This document shows, piece after piece, positions 1-10,292 of a DNA stretch of 64,000 bases (position 1 is its first letter; the number at the start of each line of letters is the position of its first letter). Location of the stretch: positions 25,584,274-25,648,273 of the forward strand of contig JALMGJ010000013.1 of the NCBI GenBank assembly GCA_023362775.1. Direction: 5' to 3'. The notes beneath the pieces are model-generated. The model did no database searches, was not told the origin of the DNA, and saw only the letters and a program-made list of their open reading frames with translations. The position numbers were made by a program, and so were the translations under genes. Origin of the DNA: Charina bottae. Lineage: Eukaryota; Chordata; Lepidosauria; Squamata; Charinaidae.

Positions 1-700
1 CTTGTATTTCAATACAATACTCCATATTGTAGGGGCCTACTTCACACAAATATGCTAAGCCATAAAATAGGTTGTTTTTGGCATAGTATGATATATAAGC
101 TCACTCAAAAGAGCTAAGTATAAACCAAAGCACCATGGCTAGTTCAACCACGTTTATTAAGAATGCTGGCTTAGGTTATAGCAATATGCACAAAACTGTA
201 ATGTAGTGTTCCTAAGTTTGCTGCGTAAGCATAACCAATTATGATTTCTTCAAATCTTGATTAAACCATAGCTTAGTATTATGAGTGGATACTTTCTATG
301 AGTGGGATTACATAATTTGCTAAGCCAGCATTTTGTCATGGTTTGATGAATAAACTATAACTGGCTGGGATCACATACACTAAGCCAAAACCAAACCGAT
401 TGTGGTTTAACATGTAGGAACCAGACCTCAGACTGGATCACACATAAAGCTCATCAATGGTTTATTAAGCCATTATTTACTGAATAATCCACTATCATAT
501 GCTAAATCTAAATGGTTTCCTTTTTGCTTAGCATACTATACAAATATACGCACTGTGGTTTGTAAATCTTAGTTTATGTCTTCATATAATATGTGAACCC
601 AGACAGTTGTGGATCATTCAAATCAAACTTAACAAGTGATAGTTGAATATAACATGTGAACTTAGTAATTGATTACTTTTCATAACACACTAAGGATGGT
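1..700. repeat. Dispersed repeat rich in CTAAGCC / AACCATGGTT-type motifs
   Basis: Repeated short motifs (CTAAGCCA, GGTTTA, TGTGAACC) in both orientations. Similar sequence recurs at about 4090-4600, 4840-5000, 19520-19740, 37440-37620, 44395-44530 and 46855-47035. It looks like an old, unnamed interspersed family. Borders are not defined. Confidence 0.45.
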
Positions 701-2680
701 TGAACATTATCTGTGCTTAAAGCAAGTCAGATGTCATATGCCAACAAATGCACCCCAAACCATAGGTAGAAATGGCTTGTCAGTCCCCCTCCTTTTTAGT
801 TGATATCTCAGCAATTTTCTGGTGGCAGGCCTTCTCCCCACCCCCACCTTTTGTTGTTGTTGTTGCAAATAACTACAAATCAGTAGTGGTTCAACAAAAT
901 CAGAATCATTATATCTGGGGTGATGGAATAAACTTTTTGTTAGCTCTTTTGCTTTCCAAAAGAACCCCCCATAGGCCTGCAGGGAGTGAAAAACAAACAC
1001 AAAGCAGTAGCTACAGCTGAGTTCCTACACTCAACTTCCTAGCAATGAAATATCTGTTTAACAACCAATAGTCCCAGTGCTAGTCCATACTAAGTATATC
1101 TGCCACTGTTTAACCAGTAAGAAATTTTGCTACTAATTGTGATTAATGACCTTTCAGCTAACTCAGTTTCCACTGTTAAGTTTGTGGAAATGGGCATTTG
1201 AAACCAAGGTTTAAAGTAATTTCAAAATCTGGTTTCTACAAATTGAAAATAGCTCTAAGTTGGCATAACACATATGGCTTCAGCTAAGCCTCTGTCCCTG
1301 CTTAATGAGGTATGTGCACATGATGGGATAAAGTAGCAGTGTGTATATGATCTTTAGCCCTTTCCAGTGAGTTAGCAATCAATGAAAACAGATCATGTCT
1401 TCCCATTCTAGATTAGTGTAGTGACTTTTTAAAAAAGGAATATTCCAAATAGAGTTCTACTTCCAAATCAACAAAGCTTGGGGAAAATGCAACAATATTT
1501 GTTAAAAGCCAGTTTTGAACTTCCCTGAGACAAGGAACAGAGAGGCAGAAAGGACCTCACCTCTGCCTTCAAAGATCTCCAAACACTTATTACTAAAATT
1601 TCCATTTTACCATAGGTTTTGATAACTACTTCCAAGAGTACTAGAATTTATCTGAGATGCCCATTGAATATGTTCATCATTTAACAAAAAATTGACATGT
1701 TCTTGGTGATGATGAGGAAAATGGTGTTTTTCTTGGACTAGCAAAACATTCACAAAATGACCTCTTGCATATTGTAGTGTTTATTACTATGAACTCTGAG
1801 GTATGCCAGTGTTCAGATAAACTCTAACAGAGATTAAACCAAATTGGTCTACTAACTTAAGCATACAAAGAAGGCTAGGCCAGAGAATTAGAATTACATA
1901 TTGCAAATATATAAACAGGCATGAAACATGCAAAAAACAAATGCAATTGCAGAAAAAACAGGGGCAATGACCAGGATTAATGTATAAAACTAAAAGAATA
2001 CCTTAAAAGCAAGAAATGTCTTTTTATTTCACAGAAAGCCATGAGATTGAAGTGCAGGAATACAGAAGGGGGTGATAACATTCCATTTGGAAATAGAATA
2101 ATTTGAAAAAAATTAAGTGATTTGTGTAGTACTGTTTTTCTTCCACCAAATCAGCACAAAATAGACATGGAGTAGTTTGCAGGACAAGGCCGGAATCTTA
2201 AGTAGAGATTTTATAAAGGGAGATGGAGAAGACCAGGTTAATAGAGGATAACCTCATCTGGCAGTTCTTCCTTGTTTTACTGAGCTCAAGAATGCATTTT
2301 TACACTATCAAAATAAATGACTTTATACTATCTGGAAATACCTTTAGAAGTAAGTACTGTAAACATCTGAATTCCCTTTTTAAGTAAGACACCAAAGAAA
2401 ATATGTTTTTGCTTTACAACTCCCCATCCAGCCTTTCAGAAACCATGGGAGAAGTCCCATCGGCTGGGGCTATCCTTTGCTTTTACTTTGGAGATGGCGT
2501 GGGGGTGGGGGAAAATGAAATAGACGATGCCTTTACAACCGGAAAAACAAAAAAAAGCTACACATAATCATCCAACCCTACGAATGATAACCTCCTCTTT
2601 TTCCCCCCACTCCCCAAAGCCCCCACCCCTTCTGCTGGAGAAGGAAAATCTATTCTAGAAGCCTGTAGAGATATGCGAAG
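701..2680. other. No gene seen
   Basis: AT-rich sequence. Short open frames only, none with recognisable content or paired splice sites. Confidence 0.5.
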
Positions 2681-2985
2681 AGATGGGGGTGGGGAAAGAA
2701 TCTCCCAGCGCCCCCCCCCCGCTACAACGATCAGAAGATTGTGTATCATTTTATAAAGCTACATTGTATTCTGTAGACGTGCTATGCAGACGCAGGAATA
2801 GAAGGCTGTTTGGGGGGGCAGAACTGAATTGGGGGAGCAATGGAAAGAGATCAGTGCTACTACCCAAGGAGGGGGGACACGGTTCCCTTTCCCCCCAGTT
2901 TTTTTTCGCCCTGTCACAGCCCTGAGTTGCAGGTAGAGAGAGTTAAGAGATTTAAAGAGAAATTGCTACATTGTAACAAACTCAC

Positions 2986-3117
2986 CGTGATGTTTGAGCA
3001 GCAGTCAGCGCGGGGTCTCCGAGACATCCCCGCACGGGCTCCGGAGGCAGGACCCTAGCAGGCACAGACTCATAGAGGGTCAGCTCAATGCCTGATTGCA
3101 ATGGATGAAGGTTTCCT
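2986..3117 (-). other. Minus-strand exon-like segment, GC-rich
   Basis: A minus-strand pyrimidine tract and TTTTCAG acceptor precede 3117, and ATCACG|GTGAGT ends the segment at 2986. These are good splice sites around 132 bases. One frame is open through all of it (LTLYESVPARVLPPEPV). I do not recognise a domain. It could follow 7899-8133 in the same minus-strand transcript. Confidence 0.35.
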
Positions 3118-4216
3118 CTGAAAATAAAAAAGAAAAATAAAGGAAGAAAAATCAGAGGTGGGCAGAAACGGTAAAAATACAAACGGCCAGTTTTATTTTT
3201 ACATTTTTAAGCGAAAGCTTTTTTTAAAAAAAAATCTTCCTCCACCCACTCCACTTAATTTGCATTCGTGCTGCCCCACCCCTCTCCCTCTTTCAAAATA
3301 CTGTAGCCACACGCGCGCACGCTCAAAAGGGAGCATTGTACCAAGACATCAGCGATGGTTGTCAAGAAAGGGTGAATTAAAGGTACAGGCGCTCTGAGCG
3401 AGCTTCCTGGTTAACATGTTATTTGTAAACCTTGCACTTCCAGGAGGAAGGGCTTTGCGCGACTTGCGGACGACACTGACGAGGGCGTTTTTAGGCGAAA
3501 AGGATGGTTGAAATCTTAATTTCCAGAGAGTTCTTAGAAAAATTAATGAGGAAAAACCCTCACGGACTGAAAAAGGGATCTAGAAAAAATTTCACCCAGC
3601 TAAAATCAAAACGCTTTACAGAAACAGCGACAATTACTCGTTTTAACCCATCAGCCCCCGGCATGCTTACTATAGATTAAGCCCTTTTGAACTTTGTAGG
3701 ATCTACTTATAAATTCATATATTTAGGATTACATGGAATCATGCGATGGACCATGGGAAAAGCCTCTGTTGTGTGAGTTGTATTTCCCCCAATTTTTGGT
3801 TCGGTACATAAATCTTTTGTGGGAGAAAATAAAAAGCTCCAAGTTTGACCCCTGGGGACTAAATGGACACATCTGTGTAGCTTTCTTGGCAGTGCTATAA
3901 AAATGGTTTGCCAAATCTTCAGGGATGCTTTTTGACTTCTTAGTCTCCAGCCCTGGGATTTCCTAGTGGTATCCTTTCCAACTACTAAGCAGGCCCAAAT
4001 ATAACTCCTAACCAATTTTATTCTACTAAATACATTTTAGACTTTTTTTTAGTATGCACAGGATTTATTTGCTGCTGAGTTTAAACAGACAAAAACAAAT
4101 TTATCTGGATCTTGTAACTCAGACATGGCTAAATAAAGTTAACTAAGCCACCATCGCATCACCCCAACTGCATTTGAACACATTGATTTAATTAAGCATG
4201 GTTTACTGGCAACTAG

Positions 4217-4321
4217 GTGGTTGTGCGGATCCAGAATTGGCCTTTATAGCCACTTACGGATCCACCGTTAAAATTTTACCTTTGGAAGACAATCTTACTC
4301 CGCTAGGAGTGATCGCCAATG
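4217..4321 (+). repeat. Unrecognised 105-bp repeat, copy 1
   Basis: Matches 30524-30628 in inverted orientation with about three differences. One frame translates without stops in both copies ([19 protein letters not shown]). I do not recognise the family. Confidence 0.8.
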
Positions 4322-4632
4322 ACTGGCAACCTAATTTTCATACACAACACACTAGTTGTGTTCACTTGGCACATTTGCCTTGGGTAACTACAGTATGTTC
4401 ATTCAATTAACTTATTTTTGGGTTCACTGAGCACACTGAACCCTGAACCAACTACACAAGCTGAGCTTATACTACTCACTAGTAGTTGGCTAAATAAAGA
4501 GTTTGCTTTTGGCTTAGTGTAATATATGGATATAACCTTGGGTTACACATTAAATAACAAAAATTTAAAAATATCGCAAGTGCTTGCCTGGAAGTAAATG
4601 CCATTGAAATAAATGGAACATTCTGAAATAGC

Positions 4633-4678
4633 TCGCTCTCTCTCTCTCCCCCTCTCCCTCTCCCTCTCTCCTATATAC

Positions 4679-4714
<36 letters not shown>
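4633..4714. repeat. Compound microsatellite (CT / CCCTCT / TA / GA)
   Basis: CT repeats, then CCCTCT units, then TA and GA runs. The outer CT and GA parts are inverted copies and could form a hairpin. Confidence 0.9.
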
Positions 4715-4739
4715 ACTAAACACTATAGTTTAGAAATCA

Positions 4740-4800
4740 GAGAGAGCGCTGGCTTATGGAATCGCCAAGGGTCAGATATGACTGAATGGATAATTTGATT
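4740..4800 (+). mobile_element. Possible SINE/BovB tail fragment
   Basis: GGAATCGCCAAGGGTCAGAT and ATGACTGAATGG resemble the BovB-type end of Sauria SINEs. It follows a mixed CT/TA/GA microsatellite. Confidence 0.35.
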
Positions 4801-5759
4801 CGATAGTTTAGAAGCACCTGATAAGGAAATATTGACATGTACACATTGCACCAAACCATGGTTTGTTTATTACTAACTGAACTATGACTGGCTTCACATA
4901 TTACATTAAACCAAACAAATCATATTTTGGTTTAGCGGGATGCATGAACCCATCTGTACAGTGTTTGGCTTAACATATGCATGGAAATGCATAGCTTTAA
5001 AAAAAAAAAACCTACTAAAACCCACTGTCTATTGCTTTACTACAAAATACTTTTTTCCAAATACAGTATCAATTCTAATTTAAGCTTTGTGTTTGGTAAA
5101 GCCTAAATCCATGCATCTTTCCTGAGGACAAAGTCCTATGGTGTAAAATACATTTAAATATGTGTTTATAGGATAGCATGTATGCAACCTAATCCAAAAT
5201 AGGTTCACCAGTAAATAAATCTGACATAATTCAATGAAATATGTTATTAGTTCAGGAAAATTTGTTCAAGTTCTCCAAAGATATGTGTGTGGCTATTTAG
5301 AACAAACCAAGTGTATTTAACTTTATTATCAAAATAATTGTAGGTTATTATTTAACAAAAAAGATTAGTATTACAACCTCAAAGCTTAACATTATTTCTA
5401 ACTTATAAATGTGTGAATAGGTCACTACTACCCATTATTGAAAGAGACATGAAGATAATGTTGATTTGTTGTATCATGGATCATATTCAAATCAATTTTG
5501 TAAAAAAAATAAATACAAATAGTATTTTACAATCGTGCTGGCAACACAGTTTACCAGGCCAGTTTCTGCACATATCTACTACAAAGGAAATACTTTCTAG
5601 TTTTTATAAATTAGTAGTACCCAAACAAAATAAAATACATTATTTCACTTTTACAGCCAACAACTTAAGCAAAGTAATCAAGATAGCCCTCATTACTGTT
5701 TTGAAAGCTATATCAAGCAAAACTGAAATCAACACACAAAGTAAAACAAGTTAAGAGTT

Positions 5760-6150
5760 TCGGAGTATTCTCTGCAGATGTTCTTAACTCCCGTCGAACA
5801 GCCAAACAGGCATCGTCTTAAACAAGCGTTGTTATCAGGCAGCTGAAAGCACAACTCAGGAAAGGGTCCTTGGCGTACTAATTAAAAACTGGTTTCACCG
5901 GAGAGAGAGCTCTCCTGATTGGCCAAAAGTGAAGCGGATCAGAAAGTAATGGGACGGGCTAAAATCAGCACTGGTCACCCTGATTAGGCAGGTTAAATGT
6001 GATTGACTGTCGTTGGTAATTAAAAGAGGGTGGAACTTTCTGCTATGTTTATACTCTGCAATTGGCTGAATTTGAATTGTCTTTAAATTCTGTATTGTAT
6101 ATACGGAGGGAGGGGGTGGCTTTGTAATGTATAAAAAGCCAAAGCTAGGA
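5760..6150. promoter_or_regulatory. Promoter-like patch (CCAAT boxes, TATA-like)
   Basis: Contains a GATTGGCC (inverted CCAAT) near 5917, another ATTGGCTG near 6060, and TATAAAAA at 6130-6137. There is no linked exon I can support. It could be chance or part of the minus-strand gene's 5' region. Confidence 0.2.
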
Positions 6151-6216
6151 GTAAGTGTGGTGAGACAGTTCTGTGTCTTTGGAGGAGGCGGAGGAGGAGG
6201 AAGTACTGTATTAGTA

Positions 6217-6499
6217 TGTAGCTTGAATCATGTCAACTGGATTTCTATTTTCTTAGTAGAAACGTTTCGCTCCTTATCCAAGGAGCTTCTTCAGTCTGAG
6301 CAAAGTTGGTAAGGGAATCCTAAATATGTTTCTAGGTAGCACCTAGGAACATATTTAGGATTCCCTTACCAACTTTGCTCAGACTGAAGAAGCTCCTTGG
6401 ATAAGGAGCGAAACGTTTCTACTAAGAAAATAGAAATCCAGTTGACATGATTCAAGCTACAGACAATTCCACCTGGATGACTGAGAACCTTCATAGACA
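6217..6499. mobile_element. Penelope-like foldback with hammerhead-type motifs
   Basis: Arms 6217-6337 and 6341-6461 are inverted copies with a 3-base spacer and essentially one mismatch. A one-sided tail follows to 6499. A 13-bp duplication TACTGTATTAGTA flanks it (6204-6216 and 6500-6512). The right arm (6384-6414) has CTGAAGA, a 7-bp helix (GCTCCTT with AAGGAGC) and GAAAC, the hammerhead core. Penelope-like elements carry such ribozymes in their terminal repeats, often in inverted arrangement. Confidence 0.75.
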
Positions 6500-7179
6500 T
6501 ACTGTATTAGTAGTTTCGCTCTCTTCCCCCCCCCCCCCCATCGTTCCCTGGGAAATAGCTTTACCTAGCATTTTTACGATACAGTGGTGGCCTTAAAAAT
6601 GGAATACTATAGAAGGAACAGATTGTAGAAGATACTATTAAATTACAAACTAATTTTCTTGTTAAAGAATGGTTCTTTGGAAAAATTAGTAATTCAAAAT
6701 GAAAATCCTTGAATCTCGACTTGCAAGGTGACAATAGTCTCAAACTATTTTCTGGATTACATCTGCTTCATTATTTATGCCCTTGCTTATATATTGTGAT
6801 GATTTTTTCCCACCTTGTCTATGCTTAGAAAAGTCATGAGCTTTCAGTCTGCCCCTATGGGATTTAGGAAATCAGGACTTTGCAATGGGACTGGGCAAGA
6901 ATGTTGACTGTTCTGAAGTATGAATCTCATACTCGAATAATACAGCAATGTATTTTCAAATTTGAACATTATTTTTAAAATTAAACTAAAAAGTATATGA
7001 ACAGCAGAGGGCTGTCGCTCTTATGACAAAGACCCCAGATTCAGTATTTTGACAACTGGAATAGCCCTAGCCTCATTTTTTGAGCAGTTTAGAATCACCC
7101 CACAGGTATCCTCTCAGATGTTCGATTTCACAAGTCACAATAGTTTTAATTCTGAAATTTCATTCTTTACATAATAGAG

Positions 7180-7449
7180 CAGAGCTTTCCAAACTGTGTG
7201 TCGCGACACAAAAGTGTGTCGCCACACACAGTCTGGTGTGTCGCCACACAACCCGGAAGCGCTGATCATCATCGGCGCTTCCGGGTTTTCCTGCGGCGAC
7301 ACACCAACGGCGGCGTGTAAAAACTGAAAGCGGCAGCAGCGCTTCCAAGTTTTTGCGCGCTGCCGCAACAGCGGCACTTCCGGGTTTTCCCGCGGTGACA
7401 CACCAACAGCGGTTGGTGTGTCGCCGCAGGAAAACTTTGGAAAGCCCTG
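7180..7449 (+). mobile_element. hAT MITE family A, copy 1
   Basis: 270 bp, ends CAGAGCTTTCC and GGAAAGCCCTG, flanked by a perfect 8-bp duplication TAATAGAG (7172-7179 and 7450-7457). The body is CpG-rich with repeated TGTGTCGC and CCGGAAGCGC motifs. An 8-bp duplication and CAG...CTG ends are hAT hallmarks. Confidence 0.9.
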
Positions 7450-7898
7450 TAATAGAGGCTGAAATTGTTCTACCTGAAATGCTGATAAGTTTTAAGTCAG
7501 TCCTAATATAGCCAGTCCTGTGAGTGTTGGTGGACTGGCACACTGGCAAACATAAGCAGACGAGAACACTTTTTCTTGCCTTTTTCACTGCAAAATCATG
7601 AACAATATTTAATAGTCTGGAGTATCGTATGTATGTGAGTGTGGTAGGTATGTGAACACATACCTGCATGTTGTGGGTCTGCAAATCTTTCTAGCAGCAT
7701 AGGTTCTCCCTGCCCCAGATCCAGGCTCTCCTCCTGCCTGTTCCAAAAGCTCTGGGACTAGGAGCACCATCTTCCATTTCTCTCATACAGTATACTCTGA
7801 TTTGGAGAAAGCTCTGGAACTGGATGGAAGTCACTTTGCTGCAAAAGAGCAGAGTGCTGTGGAAGAAATAGTTTTTAAAATCAAACTTGACTACTTAC

Positions 7899-8133
7899 TT
7901 CACTGAGTTTGCTCATCTCATTAGACTGGCTCCCCCCACCTCTTTTCTTGGTCATTAGGATGATCCTGGTGACTTCTGATGATTTCATAGCAGGAACAGG
8001 ACTTCTGACTTGGGGATGCAGGTCTCTCTTTCGGTCCCCCCAGGACAAGAGGTAAAGCATTACCATCTGTAGCTTGGAGGGGAGCCACTGTAACCTCTCT
8101 TGGGACATTCTTTGGCGAGGAACAATATTCCCT
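7899..8133 (-). other. Minus-strand exon-like segment
   Basis: On the minus strand a good acceptor (TTTTACTACAG) and a perfect donor (GAA|GTAAGT) enclose 235 bases. One reading frame stays open through it (ERLQWLPSKLQ, then MLYLLSWGDR) but I do not recognise it. It may be a 5' untranslated exon of a gene lying to the left. In mammals BICRA diverges from ZNF541, so BICRA is the candidate by synteny only. Confidence 0.35.
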
Positions 8134-8454
8134 CTGTAGTAAAATTAGATCAGTCATTGATAGGCTAATAAATTACTAATTTAAATATAATGTAATTATG
8201 TATAAAACTAGAATAAACTTGATGGCAACAATGGTGCTTCTTAAGATCTGAGAAGCTTTTTGTTTTGTAACTGCTTTATAGTTTTTTCTGTGGTAAATCA
8301 AAACATAATTTTTGATACAGAACTGAAGAAGTTAGGGCTAAACTGTCTTAAATAAATAGCTTATAGATTATTTGGTCCTCTGATAAAAGACTAAAAAATA
8401 AGGCAAAGATAGTGCAAGACTTCAAAAAGCTGAGCCAAGCTGAAATTGTTACTA

Positions 8455-9234
8455 TAGGTAGTCCTCGCTTAACAACAATTGGGACTGGAATTTTGGTTGC
8501 TAAGCGAAGTGGTCATTAAGTGAATCTGACCTGATTTTATGACCATTTTTGCGGTGGCTGTTAAGTGAATCACTGCGGGCGTTTAGGGAACCACATGGTT
8601 GTTAAGCAAATCACGTGGTTCCCCATTGATTTTGTTTGCCAGAAGCCAACTGGGAAGGTAAAAAATGGCGAGCATGTGACCACGGGACACTGCGACAGTG
8701 TAAGGTGCTCCTCTCTGATGCCCTGAAACCCCTTTCTCTTGAGTAAACCACAGACTCGTGATTTCTAAGAAGTAAAAGGGTTTATTCCGGTGCATGAAGG
8801 CTTAACACGAACAAAGACTTGAATGAGCAGGCATAGCATGGTACAGTACATTTAAGCATTTCTCTCCCCATTGTTCATAGTTGCTGACACATGTTGTTTC
8901 CCAGCTTCAGGGTGCTAGACAGTCGGTCAAGGAGATGTGTAGTTTAGTTTCGCAAGTTGGTGTCAACAGGCATTCTCCCTGCGCTGCTGTCTCTTTCATG
9001 TCAGTTTCTAACTCCCCTTAATCCACATGCCCGTCTGACTTAATGGCAGAGGTCTGCCGAACTCTGACAGTCATAAATGCAAACTGGTTGCCAAGCGCCC
9101 GAGTCGTGATCATGTGACCATGGGGATGCCGTGACAGTCGTAAGTGCGAGGACCGGTCGTAAGTCGGTTTTTCAGCACCATCGTAAGTCCGAACTATCAC
9201 TAAATGAATGGTTGTTAAGCGAGGACTACTTGTA
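8455..9234. mobile_element. TA-flanked MITE (family C), copy 1, split by an insertion
   Basis: Ends TAGGTAGTCCTCGCTTAA and TTAAGCGAGGACTACTTGTA, with repeated GTTAAGC/TCGTAAGT motifs inside. TA at both ends suggests Tc1/mariner-type mobilisation. It is interrupted at 8699-9065 by another element. Confidence 0.75.
8699..9065 (-). mobile_element. Insert nested in MITE C, possible solo LTR
   Basis: 367 bp lying between two copies of GACAG (8694-8698 and 9066-9070), a 5-bp duplication. On the minus strand it has AATAAA and ends CCTTACA, which fits a solo LTR of a retroelement. Its minus-strand start (AGAGTT) is not a canonical TG. Confidence 0.45.
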
Positions 9235-9632
9235 ATGTGTTATTAACACCAGTGCAGTAGCTGTTCACTGCAGGAATTATAGCATGAACAGAAACTGTTT
9301 TGTTGCCCTGCTGCTTGAACCACTTCCACAAGGTTGCAAAACTGGCTAGCTCCATCTCTTGTTTTCCTTCCCCTGGCAGTCAGAGGCTTTTGTATTCTGA
9401 CAGGCTGTGGGGTTTTAAGGTGACTTGCTTGAAGATTTTAATCTGATAGGTGGTGTCTCTTATAAGTATATGCTTCAATTCAGGGGTGTCTGCAGGGAGG
9501 GAGTAAAAAAAATCAAGATGGTGGCCACAACCATGAGATTAAGACCCTGCCCCTTTTTTTACGTGCATTGCATAGTTGCCTTTTTTGACACCTTGTTGTG
9601 GATAGTTTTCATTGATAGGCTTTGCTTTAATT

Positions 9633-9730
9633 CAGTGTTTCTCAACCTCAGCAACTTTAAGCTGTGTGGACAGGGAATTCTCGGAGTTGAAGTCCACACA
9701 GCTTAAAGCTGCTGAGGTTGAGAAGCACTG
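9633..9730 (+). mobile_element. hAT MITE family B, copy 1
   Basis: 98 bp, almost wholly palindromic, CAGTGTTTCTCAACCTC to GAGGTTGAGAAGCACTG. Perfect 8-bp duplication CTTTAATT (9625-9632 and 9731-9738). Confidence 0.9.
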
Positions 9731-10292
9731 CTTTAATTGGTGTGTTTAATTATATGTTTGATTTGTATTTTCACTCAGAGCTTCCCAACTTTTTAGTGCA
9801 AATCATATTAACAGAAACTATACTGGTTGAGAAGGAATTCCCAAAATCCAGAAGCAATACCTTCATAAGGACCAACCAAATATGGGCAAAAATGTGGGCA
9901 AGCTTTTGACATCCCCAGATTTCTTCATCTGGCAAAATGTTATTAAAGAGCACCAGGGAGTGAGAGAAAGAGGGAAAATATGACAAGGTTGATTTCATGA
10001 AACGCGCAGAGTCTGTCTTAAGATGGCATGGAGGAACAACCACAGGCCTATGGATTAGGCTCTTACAGCTGGAAGGAAAGATAAAATAGAGTGATTTTAA
10101 TACAAGACTTGATATAGCCATGATGCATCTAAGAGCATCTTCTGTACCCCTAAATTCTAAATTTTTAAATTTACAAATCCAGTATGAGTGATCACCAATG
10201 ATGAATGATGATGTAATACAACAAAGTTTCTTTTCAGCATAGGTTTTAAAATTCCTGGTTATTTCTTTTTATTATTTCCCCATTTATTATGG

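Noticed and set aside
7080..7684. Several overlapping open frames (such as MSPRENPEVP)
   Set aside because: They fall inside the CpG-rich hAT MITE and recur in its other copies (17044-17385, 24886-25300, 56423-56844), so they are repeat-derived.
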